Shown here: positions 1-8,362 of the stretch, piece after piece
Numbering within the stretch: position 1 is the first letter of the stretch
How the letters are laid out: each line of letters begins with the position of its first letter
Program-made: the position numbers and the translations under genes
The notes under the pieces: generated by a model
What the model saw: only the letters and a program-made list of their open reading frames with translations
Databases searched by the model: none
Told to the model about the DNA's origin: nothing
From: Vibrio sp. YMD68
Lineage (GTDB): Bacteria > Pseudomonadota > Gammaproteobacteria > Enterobacterales > Vibrionaceae
Direction of reading: 5' to 3'
Assembly (NCBI RefSeq): GCF_029958905.1
Contig: NZ_CP124613.1
Coordinates: 992,001 to 1,056,000 of the forward strand
DNA length: 64,000 bases

Positions 1-336
1 CTTGATGGAGGGCACATATTAAAGAGCATCAGTTTTTCGATGAACAGTGTCACAGGAATCGTACTGTGCGCTGCAGGGGCAATAGGCGGAATCGTTCTTA
101 GCTACTCTCTCGGTCTCACGTTATTCGGATTCTTGCTGATTATGGGCACTATCGAAATCGTCTTAGAATGGAAACAAAGGCATCACAGCCACCTGTTGCC
201 CTTAGACCGATACGGCCAAATTATTTCAAGCATTTGGTATGTGGGCTTGGTTTTCGGGCTGATTAGTATCATTTGGTACTTTGCTTCCACTGGGGATGCC
301 TTGTTACAGCTACCACTGCAAATATTGGGTACGTAA
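1..336 (+). CDS. Site-2 protease-like M50 family metallopeptidase, C-terminal fragment
   Basis: Frame 1 is open from the first base of the window. It begins LDGGHILKSI and runs through three hydrophobic segments to a TAA at 334-336. LDGGH is the motif around the third zinc ligand (Asp) of membrane-embedded M50 peptidases, which sits near the C-terminal transmembrane helices, so this is the end of a gene whose HExxH part lies before the window. The ATG at base 40 is internal and not a real start. Two membrane helices follow the motif, then a short cytoplasmic basic stretch (EWKQRHH), then a last helix. The substrate cannot be inferred. The family assignment rests on one motif plus topology. 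Confidence 0.72.
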   Translation, partial: LDGGHILKSISFSMNSVTGIVLCAAGAIGGIVLSYSLGLTLFGFLLIMGTIEIVLEWKQRHHSHLLPLDRYGQIISSIWYVGLVFGLISIIWYFASTGDALLQLPLQILGT

Positions 337-446
337 ATAACGAGTATAGGTCCGGTACTTTGCCAGTAAAGAGTGCCGGCTACTCTCGTAAAAAGAGCTT
401 ACTAGTAACGGCTATTTGTCATTAATGAGTGCCGGTTTATAGAGTT

Positions 447-491
447 CGTAAGGTTGACAACATCGTCCTTGGCAAGATCGTCGACCTTACG
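447..491 (-). terminator. Stem-loop downstream of the M48 lipoprotein gene
   Basis: CGTAAGGTTGAC (447-458) pairs with GTCGACCTTACG (480-491) with one G-T wobble, around a 21-nt loop. It lies between two convergent genes and could end either transcript, but neither side has a T-run. The adjacent bases 350-440 also carry imperfect repeats of AGTGCCGG. Confidence 0.35.
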
Positions 492-528
492 TTCACCAGC
501 ACTTCATTGATAGGGTAACTGGCTCTGG

Positions 529-1317
529 CTAGCTACAATTAGGTTTAGCCACATTATAGCTAGGAAGTGATTGGATCTTAGCCTTTAAGTCATTGATTCT
601 CGTGTCATGAGAAGGGTGGGTGGAGAGTAACTCTGGCGGTTGTGCACCTCCGGATGCTTTCGCCATATTCTTCCAAAGATCAACGCTTTGGTTTGGATCA
701 AAACCAGCCTGGGCCATAAACTCTAACCCTAAAATATCGGCTTCCGATTCTTGTGTTCGGCCATAAGGCAAAATAACACCATATTGCACACCCACACCCA
801 ACGCAGCCATCGTCATTGATTGATATTCAGCATATTCCGAAGCGCCTAAAGCTACACTGGTCACTTGCATTCCAACATTGGCTAACTGTGACTGTGACAG
901 CCTTTCATTACTATGATCGGCGAGAACGTGAGCGATTTCATGGCCAATAACCGTTGCCAATTGATCTTGATTGATAGCGACGTTCAAAAGCCCGGTATAA
1001 ACCCCAATCTTTCCTCCAGGGAGAGCAAAGGCGTTCACTTGCTCACTATCGAACACCACCACTTCCCATTCTTTAAAACTGGGTTGTGCGGGCACCGTTG
1101 TCAGCACCGCTTTTGCGACACATTGAACGTAATTATTCGTCTTAGTGTTTGTACTGATAGGTTGTTCTGCTTTCATTTGCTCAAAAGACTGAGCGCCTAA
1201 CGAACTCATCTCTTGATCGGAAAATAAGATGATCTGATTCCTGCCTGTAGGAGAGGCGCTACAAGCTGTTAGAACAATAGTCGAACACAGAACCGACAAT
1301 TTAAATAAGGTTTGCAT
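529..1317 (-). CDS. M48 family metalloprotease lipoprotein (LoiP/YcaL-like)
   Basis: This 262-aa protein has a lipoprotein signal ending in LTAC (Cys19), so it is probably anchored in the outer membrane facing the periplasm. The zinc motif HEIAH is at residues 126-130 and the downstream SEAD glutamate (about residue 192) would be the third ligand, as in M48 (Ste24/HtpX-type) peptidases. Length and architecture match periplasmic LoiP/YcaL-type proteases, which degrade misfolded envelope proteins. BepA-type proteins are larger and carry TPR repeats, absent here. It is a single gene, convergent with the M50 gene and divergent from menI. The paralogue within the family cannot be fixed by eye. Confidence 0.88.
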   Translation of the reverse strand: MQTLFKLSVLCSTIVLTACSASPTGRNQIILFSDQEMSSLGAQSFEQMKAEQPISTNTKTNNYVQCVAKAVLTTVPAQPSFKEWEVVVFDSEQVNAFALPGGKIGVYTGLLNVAINQDQLATVIGHEIAHVLADHSNERLSQSQLANVGMQVTSVALGASEYAEYQSMTMAALGVGVQYGVILPYGRTQESEADILGLEFMAQAGFDPNQSVDLWKNMAKASGGAQPPELLSTHPSHDTRINDLKAKIQSLPSYNVAKPNCS

Positions 1318-1396
1318 TTACAATCTCCATATTGAAAGGCAAATTAGTCATTCTATGACAAATGATAAACTATAACGCAAACCAAAAGAGTGCTAA

Positions 1397-1849
1397 ATGG
1401 CTATTTGGAAGAAACACATTGATTTAGAAAAATTGAATTTAACGTCTAAAGATACCCTGATTGAACATTTAGAGATCAAATACACGGATGTCGACTCAGA
1501 CAGTATTTCCGCGACCATGCCGGTCAGTAAAATAACCCACCAGCCGCTTGGCATGCTGCACGGAGGAGCATCGGTCGTTCTTGCGGAAACGTTAGGATCA
1601 ATCGCCGCCAATTTATGTGTCGATGAAAACCACTTCTGTGTCGGGCTGGATATCAATGCAAACCACATTCGAGCGATGCGTCAAGGTACGGTAACGGGCA
1701 AAGCGACGCCATTACACCTTGGTGTTTCAACTCAAGTTTGGCAGATCAATATCACCGATGAACAAGCGCGTTTAATTTGCTCGAGTCGGCTAACTATCGC
1801 AGTAAAAACGATTGCAATAAAAAAGCGCCATACAAAAGAAAGGACATAG
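1397..1849 (+). CDS. menI: Hotdog-fold thioesterase, MenI/YdiI type
   Basis: The 150-aa protein follows the YdiI/MenI (1,4-dihydroxy-2-naphthoyl-CoA hydrolase) pattern closely. It has ATMPV near residue 37, then QPLGMLHGGASVVLAETLGS with the catalytic Glu after HGG, then a GLDINANHIR strand, PLHLG, and VWQINI...CSSRLT. In menaquinone synthesis this enzyme releases CoA from DHNA-CoA in the cytoplasm. The C-terminus has a basic tail (KKRHTKERT) longer than the E. coli protein. The next gene starts 5 bases after its stop, suggesting a two-gene unit. Broader acyl-CoA thioesterase activity is possible. Confidence 0.88.
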   Translation: MAIWKKHIDLEKLNLTSKDTLIEHLEIKYTDVDSDSISATMPVSKITHQPLGMLHGGASVVLAETLGSIAANLCVDENHFCVGLDINANHIRAMRQGTVTGKATPLHLGVSTQVWQINITDEQARLICSSRLTIAVKTIAIKKRHTKERT

Positions 1850-1853
1850 ATCC

Positions 1854-2090
1854 ATGGTCATTCCATTCTCCTTAGGGAAGATTATTGCCACTGCCCATGA
1901 GCTGGTAGTCAAATTCGATGGCCAACAACAGGTTGTGTTACAGGCGCAAGCGGATTGCCTCACCTTAATAGGAAAGGGGGCTAATGTATTGGTCGCCAAC
2001 GGGAGCGGCTGCAAATGGTCAGTAAAACTCGATAATGAACAACAAGTTAACGAATTAAGTATGCTGATGGGGTGCGCGGTTTCTGATTAA
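1854..2090 (+). CDS. DUF3389 family small protein
   Basis: This 78-aa protein has no signal peptide or membrane segment. It resembles the Vibrio DUF3389 family, small proteins with a basic/hydrophobic N-terminus (VIPFSLGKIIA), an LQAQAD core and a GANVLVANG.GCKWS motif. The function is unknown. The ATG lies 5 bases after the menI stop, so the two genes are probably co-translated. The family name is from memory of the sequence pattern; the reality of the gene is well supported by frame, spacing and family likeness. Confidence 0.75.
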   Translation: MVIPFSLGKIIATAHELVVKFDGQQQVVLQAQADCLTLIGKGANVLVANGSGCKWSVKLDNEQQVNELSMLMGCAVSD

Positions 2091-2108
2091 CTTGATCCAA
2101 GATTAAAA

Positions 2109-2155
2109 AAAGGGGAAACTACACAAATCCATACATTATTTGAGCTTTCCCCTTT
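2109..2155 (-). terminator. Perfect 10-bp stem abutting the sgrR start codon
   Basis: AAAGGGGAAA (2109-2118) pairs exactly with TTTCCCCTTT (2146-2155), and the next base is the A of the sgrR ATG. The T-run that would make it an intrinsic terminator is on the minus strand (complement of the A-run 2105-2110). No conventional Shine-Dalgarno sequence lies between the stem and ATG, so the structure could also affect sgrR translation. Confidence 0.45.
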
Positions 2156-3862
2156 ATGAGTAGTCCACGTTTACGCGTTCAGTTTGAAACACTATTTAAA
2201 CACTTCAAAGGGCTAGACTCAGGCATTCAACTTGATGAGATCACCGAGATCCTTTTCTGTACTCGACGAAATGCGCGGATCGTTCTCAACAAGATGGAAG
2301 AAGAAGGTTGGATCGAATGGAAACCAGCGCCTGGTCGTGGAAAGCTTTCTCAGCTTAACTTCAAACGAAGTCGCAGTGATGTCAATGAAACTCTCGCTAA
2401 ACAATATCTTGACGAAGGTCGAATTTCCCATGCTTTGTCGGTACTCGATAATGACAGTGCTAAATTGGCAAGGGTGATTGATGGTTACTTGGGTGTACAA
2501 CATCAAGAAGGCCAGCAAGTCATACGTTTGCCGTATTATCGACCGCTTTCAATGCTTAACACGAACAAAAATATGCGACGCTCTGAGCAACACATCGCTC
2601 AACAAATATTCAGTGGGTTAACCCGGCTTGATGATGCCGACAATTTACAGCCTGATTTGGCCCACAGCTGGGAAGCATTATCGAACCGAGTATGGCGATT
2701 TTATATTCGACCAAGAGTTCGCTTTCACACTGGGGTTGCTCTAGAGACGGATCACATCATTGAAAGCCTCTTATCACTTAAATCGACGCCTCTTTTTTCG
2801 CACATCGAACAGGTCACGTCACCCAGCGAATCGATTATTGATGTGACTTTATCTTCAGATGACAAACGCTTACCACTCTTGTTGGCGGAATCCTGTGCCA
2901 AGGTTTTACTACCTAATCACCTTAGAACCGATAATTTCGATATTATGCCGATTGGTACTGGCCCTTACCGAGTGGCAGAAAATAACGATAAGCGTTTGGT
3001 CTTGCAGGCCTTTGATGGGTATTTTGGTTTTCGGCCCCTCATTAACCGAGTCGAGGTTTGGGTGATCGATGAAGTGCACTCTTCGATGATCTTTCCGAGT
3101 TTATCGAATCCGATCAAACCAGACATAAATAACCATAATGAAGAAGTTAAATTAGATCCTGGATGCACATACTTACTGCTCAACAGACGGAATGGTCTGG
3201 CTTCATCGAATCAGTGGGCTGAGTATTTTACCCACAAGCTCCATACTATGAACTTATTCAGGATGTTACCGGATAAAAAACTGGTGGAATTGGGTGTATT
3301 ACCGGCTCACGGTCTGAAGCCTGGCTGGTACCACCAAAATCGTTCAACTAGCGCCGTTACCGCTCCTGAAGAAACAACAGTGACTATTGCTTATCATGCC
3401 CAGCACCCTATGTTTCCAACGTTAGCAAAAACCATCGAGAAGATTCTTCGAGAAGATGGGTTAAAAGTACACATGGTTAAATACGACGTTGACGTACCTA
3501 ACGCAGAAGAGATCGATATTTGGGTGAAACCAATGGGAATAGCGAACAACCGTGATGATGCGCTCGTAGGGTGGCTTCTCGATTACAGTGATATTCAAAA
3601 AATGAGCACCGATGAGCATTTTAAAAACTGGACTCACTTGGTTGATGCATGGCGAGCTGATGACAGCTTACCCTTTCCTGGGCGGGCGTTAGGTAAATCT
3701 CTCGCTGAGCATATGCAGCTTATTCCACTGTTTCACTGCTGGCTTGGTGTAAGCCAGGATCAATGTGGTTCCCTACAAAATGTAAAGTGCAACGCTCTTG
3801 GCTGGTTTGACTTTAGCAGAGCCTGGGTCAAACCAAGCATTAACGGAGATATGCCGAGTTAA
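2156..3862 (+). CDS. sgrR: SgrR family transcriptional regulator
   Basis: The 568-aa protein has a winged-helix DNA-binding N-terminus (about residues 1-110; TRRNARIVLNKMEEEGWIEWKPAPGRGKLSQL) and a long domain from about 160 to 550. That domain resembles the family 5 periplasmic solute-binding proteins (ABC peptide/sugar-binding fold). This layout and length are those of SgrR, which in E. coli senses sugar-phosphate stress and activates the sgrS RNA. Here no divergent sgrS-like transcript is obvious, because the upstream gap is only 65 bases and holds a stem-loop. The downstream zinc-ribbon gene overlaps its stop codon by one base (TAATG). The targets in this organism are unknown. Confidence 0.88.
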   Translation: MSSPRLRVQFETLFKHFKGLDSGIQLDEITEILFCTRRNARIVLNKMEEEGWIEWKPAPGRGKLSQLNFKRSRSDVNETLAKQYLDEGRISHALSVLDNDSAKLARVIDGYLGVQHQEGQQVIRLPYYRPLSMLNTNKNMRRSEQHIAQQIFSGLTRLDDADNLQPDLAHSWEALSNRVWRFYIRPRVRFHTGVALETDHIIESLLSLKSTPLFSHIEQVTSPSESIIDVTLSSDDKRLPLLLAESCAKVLLPNHLRTDNFDIMPIGTGPYRVAENNDKRLVLQAFDGYFGFRPLINRVEVWVIDEVHSSMIFPSLSNPIKPDINNHNEEVKLDPGCTYLLLNRRNGLASSNQWAEYFTHKLHTMNLFRMLPDKKLVELGVLPAHGLKPGWYHQNRSTSAVTAPEETTVTIAYHAQHPMFPTLAKTIEKILREDGLKVHMVKYDVDVPNAEEIDIWVKPMGIANNRDDALVGWLLDYSDIQKMSTDEHFKNWTHLVDAWRADDSLPFPGRALGKSLAEHMQLIPLFHCWLGVSQDQCGSLQNVKCNALGWFDFSRAWVKPSINGDMPS

Positions 3863-4113
3863 TGTCTAAACCCAACAAAAAGCAACCTGCAAGGACCGTT
3901 GATGTATATTGCGCTAAATGTAAAACACCTTTGTATAAATACAGGAAAGGGGGAAAAGGCGCCCTAGTCAAATGTTTCCAGGAACGCATCGTTACCGACT
4001 TTACCGTAGAACTAGGAATCTGCCCTAAGTGCGGTATTTCATTCGCTAGAGAAACAATGATCAGAGGAATGCCTGCAAATAAGATTATTGGCGGAAAAGT
4101 TACCTTTAAATAG
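3862..4113 (+). CDS. Small zinc-ribbon protein
   Basis: The 83-aa protein carries two CxxC pairs, CAKC (about residue 17) and CPKC (about 54), spaced as in a treble-clef or rubredoxin-like zinc ribbon, within a very basic polypeptide (pI clearly alkaline). Its ATG overlaps the sgrR stop by one base, indicating translational coupling. Zinc ribbons with this look often bind nucleic acid or ribosomes, but no specific function can be assigned. The C-terminal RETMIRGMPANKIIGGKV segment is not one I recognise from a named family. Confidence 0.75.
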   Translation: MSKPNKKQPARTVDVYCAKCKTPLYKYRKGGKGALVKCFQERIVTDFTVELGICPKCGISFARETMIRGMPANKIIGGKVTFK

Positions 4114-4311
4114 GCACTTAAATTAACCCTTTTTTAACAGTTACCTTGATTTACCTCTCACTACCCACGTCTAAACCATCAAATTTCGGTCGCTTATTGA
4201 TCTGTATCTATAATTTACGTAAAAAAATCGTTATGGGGTTTTATGTCTTTGTATAAATGTTAGAATTCAAACCAGTTACACTTTGTTACGTTTTGAATCT
4301 AGGAGTTACAA

Positions 4312-4386
4312 ATGGACACAGCACTTGTCATCGCTTTTATCGTGACGTCTGTCATCATGATAAAAAAAGAGATGCCAAATAAATAA
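4312..4386 (+). CDS. 24-aa hydrophobic small protein
   Basis: An ATG-initiated 24-codon frame (MDTALVIAFIVTSVIMIKKE, then MPNK) follows AGGAGT at 5-nt spacing. It encodes one membrane-spanning segment followed by a positively charged tail. A TATAAT hexamer at 4209-4214 could be the -10 element, though I do not see a clear -35. A strong intrinsic terminator at 4435-4460 closes the unit. With its own RBS, possible promoter and terminator, it looks like a monocistronic small membrane-protein gene rather than a leader of the LysR gene behind it. The function is unknown. An alternative is a small RNA that incidentally contains this frame. Confidence 0.5.
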   Translation: MDTALVIAFIVTSVIMIKKEMPNK

Positions 4387-4434
4387 TTTATCATTCGCCC
4401 AATTTCTGTTAACTTTTTGAATGAAAGATTACCC

Positions 4435-4460
4435 AAACCAGCATCTATTGCTGGTTTTTT
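4435..4460 (+). terminator. Intrinsic terminator after the 24-aa gene
   Basis: AAACCAGC-ATCTATT-GCTGGTTT is a perfect 8-bp stem with a 7-nt loop, followed by further T residues (TTTTTT overall, 4455-4460). It separates the small gene from the LysR gene and lies upstream of the true LysR start. Confidence 0.85.
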
Positions 4461-4503
4461 CTTATTTGACAGCCCATTAAATCAGTTTGCAAGGAGCGGT
4501 ATT

Positions 4504-5394
4504 GTGCTAAGTCCTCTTACTCTTGAAGCGTTACATATATTAGATGCAATAGAACGAAGAGGGAGTTTTGCCAGTGCTGCAAAAGAGTTAGGGCGAGCAC
4601 CTTCATCACTCACTTATCAGATTCAAAAACTTGAGCAAGATTTGGACCTGATGATATTCGATCGATCTGGCCACAAAGCTATCTTTACCCAAGCAGGGCA
4701 GTTACTGCTAGAACAAGGAAGACATATCCTTGTGGCATCGAATGATCTCGTGAGCAAAGCGAAAGCACTCGCGAATGGGTGGGAGCTCGATATAACCATC
4801 GCGTTCGACGGCATCATCCCTGTAGGTAATTTGTTTCCGCTGGTCAGTAAGCTTGAAGAAGTCAGCAGCACCAAAGTTAAATTACAAGAAGAGATCTTAG
4901 CGGGTTGTTGGGAGTCTTTGGCTTTAAATCGAGCGGATCTTTTAATCTGCCCAAAAACATCAATGATCCCTCAGGATCTAAAAACAGAGGTGATCGGATC
5001 CATGTCAATGGTTTGGGTCGCATCTTACGATCATTATATCCATAAACGAGTGGGGGAATTTAATGATCAAGAGCGACAAAAATATAAGATCATCGCCATC
5101 GCGGATACGGCTTTGGAGCACCCAATTCAGTCTATTAACATCCTCGAGAAGCAACCTCAACTCACTGTTACAACATTCAACGCGAAAGTGGAAGCTCTGC
5201 TAGCGGGTCTTGGTATTGGCACCTTACCTCAGCAAGTCGCAGAGCCACTTATAAAGAGTCATAAGCTTAAAGCCATACACGGCACCCAGAATCAAGATAT
5301 TGAAATCGTGTTAGCCTGGCGCCGTAATAACATGGGTAATGCAAAAACCTGGTGCATCCGTTATCTAAAAAACCATTGGTCTTTACTCGCTTAG
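4504..5394 (+). CDS. LysR family transcriptional regulator (GTG start)
   Basis: The GTG at 4504 is chosen because AAGGAG precedes it at a normal distance and because the residues from there (LSPLTLEALHILDAIERRGS) are the usual LysR N-terminus. An in-frame ATG at 4417 would put the terminator at 4435-4460 inside the coding region. The 296-aa product has a winged helix-turn-helix (about residues 1-62; FASAAKELGRAPSSLTYQIQKLE) and a LysR substrate-binding domain. It is convergent with the patZ-like gene, with a weak stem (AAGTGT/ACACTT, 5413-5430) between them. Effector and targets cannot be inferred; LTTRs often regulate a neighbour, but none is divergent here. Confidence 0.87.
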   Translation: MLSPLTLEALHILDAIERRGSFASAAKELGRAPSSLTYQIQKLEQDLDLMIFDRSGHKAIFTQAGQLLLEQGRHILVASNDLVSKAKALANGWELDITIAFDGIIPVGNLFPLVSKLEEVSSTKVKLQEEILAGCWESLALNRADLLICPKTSMIPQDLKTEVIGSMSMVWVASYDHYIHKRVGEFNDQERQKYKIIAIADTALEHPIQSINILEKQPQLTVTTFNAKVEALLAGLGIGTLPQQVAEPLIKSHKLKAIHGTQNQDIEIVLAWRRNNMGNAKTWCIRYLKNHWSLLA

Positions 5395-5454
5395 TTCTAC
5401 GTGCTTTGTTCTAAGTGTTTTCAGACACTTGCTTAATGGCATTTACAAACGGCT

Positions 5455-8145
5455 CTAGGTTCTTCGATCATTGAGCCTAAGCACCATGTCTGCGGTTCCA
5501 TCTGAAAATTGAACATCAACTTCAAACCCGAGTTTCTGTGCCAGCGTCAGCATACCTCGGTTGGTTGGCATCGTCATTCCCGATATTTGAGCTGTGCCTT
5601 TATCTTTACAATATTGAATGATCTTGCCCATGAGGATCTTACCTAATCCTATGCCTTTAAGATCGGAACGGATCAGTATGGCGAACTCGGCATCACTATT
5701 TTGATGATTGATTAAAGCACGAGACACACCAATGATGGTCGGATTGCCTGCGGTATAGGTAACCGCAACGAAGGCCATTTCCCTGTCGTAATCAATCTGG
5801 GTGAAGTTGGCCAGCGCTTCATGATTAAACTCACCAACGTCAGTAAAAAAGCGCTTATATAAATCGTCTTTTGATACCTTGTGAATAAACTCAGCATGAA
5901 GCGGCTCATCTTCAGGAAGAATTGGCCTCAGCAATATTTCTGTACCGTCTTTTAACGTCAGTTTTTCTTCCATTTCAACTGGATAAGGCCGAATAGCTAA
6001 TCGTTCGTGGGCGTCCTTGTTATAGCGAGATAAGACTAAATCCGCATCAAGGATAGTGAACTCGTTACCATTCACCAGTAGTGGATGAATATCCAGTTGT
6101 TGAACTTGAGGGCAATCGACCACCATTTGTGACAATCGCACTAGGAATTCGGATAGCCCATCAATATCCATAGGATCTGGAAGTTTTTGCGGTCGAATTT
6201 TTCCACTTTTTATCGCTCTCACGATCAGATAGCGAGCCAGTGTCATGTTAAGCGGGGGAAGCGCTGCGGCGGCATCAATGGATTCATCCCACTCTGAACC
6301 ACCTTGCCCAATCAATATGACAGGCCCAAATGTGTTGTCCGTCACGACTTTAATCCGTATTTCCTCGCCACCCGCCAACTTGCCCATTCCCTGAACCAAT
6401 AATCCATGAATATGTGCAGCGGGGTATGACAACTTGGTTCTATCAAGGATCGCTTGCGCCGCATTAGCAACTTCAACACTGTTTCTCAGGTTAAGCATAA
6501 CGCCTTGAACATCCGACTTGTGCGCAATATCAGGAGAACGTAATTTCACCGCAACAGGGTAACCGATTTTTTCAGCAACATGCACGGCTTCACTCGCATC
6601 AGAAGCAATCCATGTCGGTAACACATTAAAATTGAAATACTTTAGGAATGAACCGATCTGATGAGTATCCAACATCAAGGTATGATTTTGTTCCAACTTC
6701 TCCTCAATCCATTGTTTAGCGTGATTAAGTTCACCAATGTGAACCGGTTCAGCGGAGGTCGGGGTCTCCATTAGTTGTTTTTGATTTCGTCGATACTCGA
6801 CCAAGTGCATGAAAGCAACAACAGCACTTTCTGGGGTGCGATACGTTGGAATTCCTGCTTGGGTGAAGATCTGTCTTGCAGGCTTAGCGGTAAGCTCGCC
6901 AGACCAATTGGTTAGAATATTGAATTGCTTATGTTTAGGGTGCGCTCTAATGGCATCAACGATTTCTTGAGCTGTCTGCTCGGAAGGTGATACTGCCGAC
7001 GGGCTATGCATGATCAAAATAGCGTCTGCGATATTACTGTCGAGTAAGACGTTGAGTGTATCGACATAGCGACGATTTCCCGCATCGCCAACCATATCAA
7101 TGGGGTTACTGTGCGACCAACTCTGTGGCAATACCGTACTGAGCCTATTTAGCGTTTCCTCGTCAAGCTGAGCCAGTTTACCACCACGCTCTAAGAGAGT
7201 ATCAACGGCCATAATGGCAGGCCCACCCCCATTCGTTATGATCGCCAATCGCTCGCCACGCAATGGTACAGAATGCGTCAGAGTCTCTACCGCAGCGAAT
7301 AACTCATGCGTATTATTCACTCTTAACATACCCGTACGACGAATCGCGGAATCATAAATGATATCAAGCGTGTCATCACCTCCAGTATGTAGCCTTGCCG
7401 CTTTTCTGCCACTGGCGGTGCGTCCACCTTTTAGAACCAAGATTCTTCGATTCCTAGAAGCGGCTCTGGCAGCGGACATAAATCGCCTCGCATCTTTTAT
7501 GGTATCGACATACAGTAGAATCGCTTCTGTGTGCGAATCCATGCTTAAACGATCCAAAAGCTCTGCAAAGTCGATATCCAGACCGTTACCCAGAGAAACA
7601 AAAGCAGAAAAACCAATGTTCTTATCGTTGGCCCAATCGAGGATGGTGGTACACACCGCAGCGGATTGGGATATAAATGCGATCTTTCCTTTAAGGGCAG
7701 TGATAGGGGAAAAAGACGCGTTGAAATTCAGCCAAGGCAGAATAATCCCCAAACTATTTGGACCAAGCAAACGCATATTTGAGTGTTTGGCTATCTCTAA
7801 GCAACGATCTTGAATCGATATTTCATCGTCTGTTCGGGCCATGTCTGAAGCCAGAATAATAACCGTAGATATCCCTTTTAGCGCCAGTTCTTCTATTAAG
7901 GCGACATTTCGGCTTGCTCGTGTACATAATACGGCGATGTCTGGCGTTATTGGTAACGCATCGATGCTCTTATACGCAAGTACACCGCACACAGAAGGGT
8001 ACTTAGGGGTAACGGGCATGATCGCACCTTCAAATCCACCCAATAAAAGATTTTTCATCACAATATTACCGGCACGTCGATCTTTGATTGAAGCACCGAT
8101 AACGGCAACGGATTTAGGTTTTAGAAGCTGATCTAATGTATTCAT
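5455..8145 (-). CDS. patZ: PatZ/Pka-type protein lysine acetyltransferase (acyl-CoA synthetase-GNAT fusion)
   Basis: The 896-aa protein has the Pat/YfiQ architecture. A CoA-binding Rossmann domain (SVAVIGAS near residue 13) comes first, then succinyl-CoA-ligase-like domains to about 460, an ATP-grasp domain (about 490-710), and a C-terminal GNAT domain (about 730-890) with the acetyl-CoA loop RSDLKGIGLG and an acidic DAEF strand. Such enzymes acetylate and inactivate acetyl-CoA synthetase and other metabolic proteins. Unlike the E. coli protein as I recall it, the position of the phosphorylatable His of ADP-forming acyl-CoA synthetases appears to be His here (ARLHTGG, about residue 257). It is a single gene with a 217-base upstream gap. 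Confidence 0.9.
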   Translation of the reverse strand: MNTLDQLLKPKSVAVIGASIKDRRAGNIVMKNLLLGGFEGAIMPVTPKYPSVCGVLAYKSIDALPITPDIAVLCTRASRNVALIEELALKGISTVIILASDMARTDDEISIQDRCLEIAKHSNMRLLGPNSLGIILPWLNFNASFSPITALKGKIAFISQSAAVCTTILDWANDKNIGFSAFVSLGNGLDIDFAELLDRLSMDSHTEAILLYVDTIKDARRFMSAARAASRNRRILVLKGGRTASGRKAARLHTGGDDTLDIIYDSAIRRTGMLRVNNTHELFAAVETLTHSVPLRGERLAIITNGGGPAIMAVDTLLERGGKLAQLDEETLNRLSTVLPQSWSHSNPIDMVGDAGNRRYVDTLNVLLDSNIADAILIMHSPSAVSPSEQTAQEIVDAIRAHPKHKQFNILTNWSGELTAKPARQIFTQAGIPTYRTPESAVVAFMHLVEYRRNQKQLMETPTSAEPVHIGELNHAKQWIEEKLEQNHTLMLDTHQIGSFLKYFNFNVLPTWIASDASEAVHVAEKIGYPVAVKLRSPDIAHKSDVQGVMLNLRNSVEVANAAQAILDRTKLSYPAAHIHGLLVQGMGKLAGGEEIRIKVVTDNTFGPVILIGQGGSEWDESIDAAAALPPLNMTLARYLIVRAIKSGKIRPQKLPDPMDIDGLSEFLVRLSQMVVDCPQVQQLDIHPLLVNGNEFTILDADLVLSRYNKDAHERLAIRPYPVEMEEKLTLKDGTEILLRPILPEDEPLHAEFIHKVSKDDLYKRFFTDVGEFNHEALANFTQIDYDREMAFVAVTYTAGNPTIIGVSRALINHQNSDAEFAILIRSDLKGIGLGKILMGKIIQYCKDKGTAQISGMTMPTNRGMLTLAQKLGFEVDVQFSDGTADMVLRLNDRRT

Positions 8146-8362
8146 GGCTCGTCCACTGCAATAGTCATCTCTATAGATTAATCAATTTAAGTCGCTTTGG
8201 TGACCATTTCTCACTCGTTCTGAACAGTAGAACACGGTATAAAAGTGACTTTGTGCCATGCATCACAGAGTATTGATATATAATTAAAAGGTTGGCTTGA
8301 TTCTAAGCTCTTCAATCGGCATGATTTAAAGTAATTTCTATTTTTAGGACGTAAGTACATTC

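Noticed and set aside
350..491. attC-like folded repeats near the first gene
   Set aside because: Imperfect AGTGCCGG repeats and one stem are present, but no core-site consensus or cassette structure.
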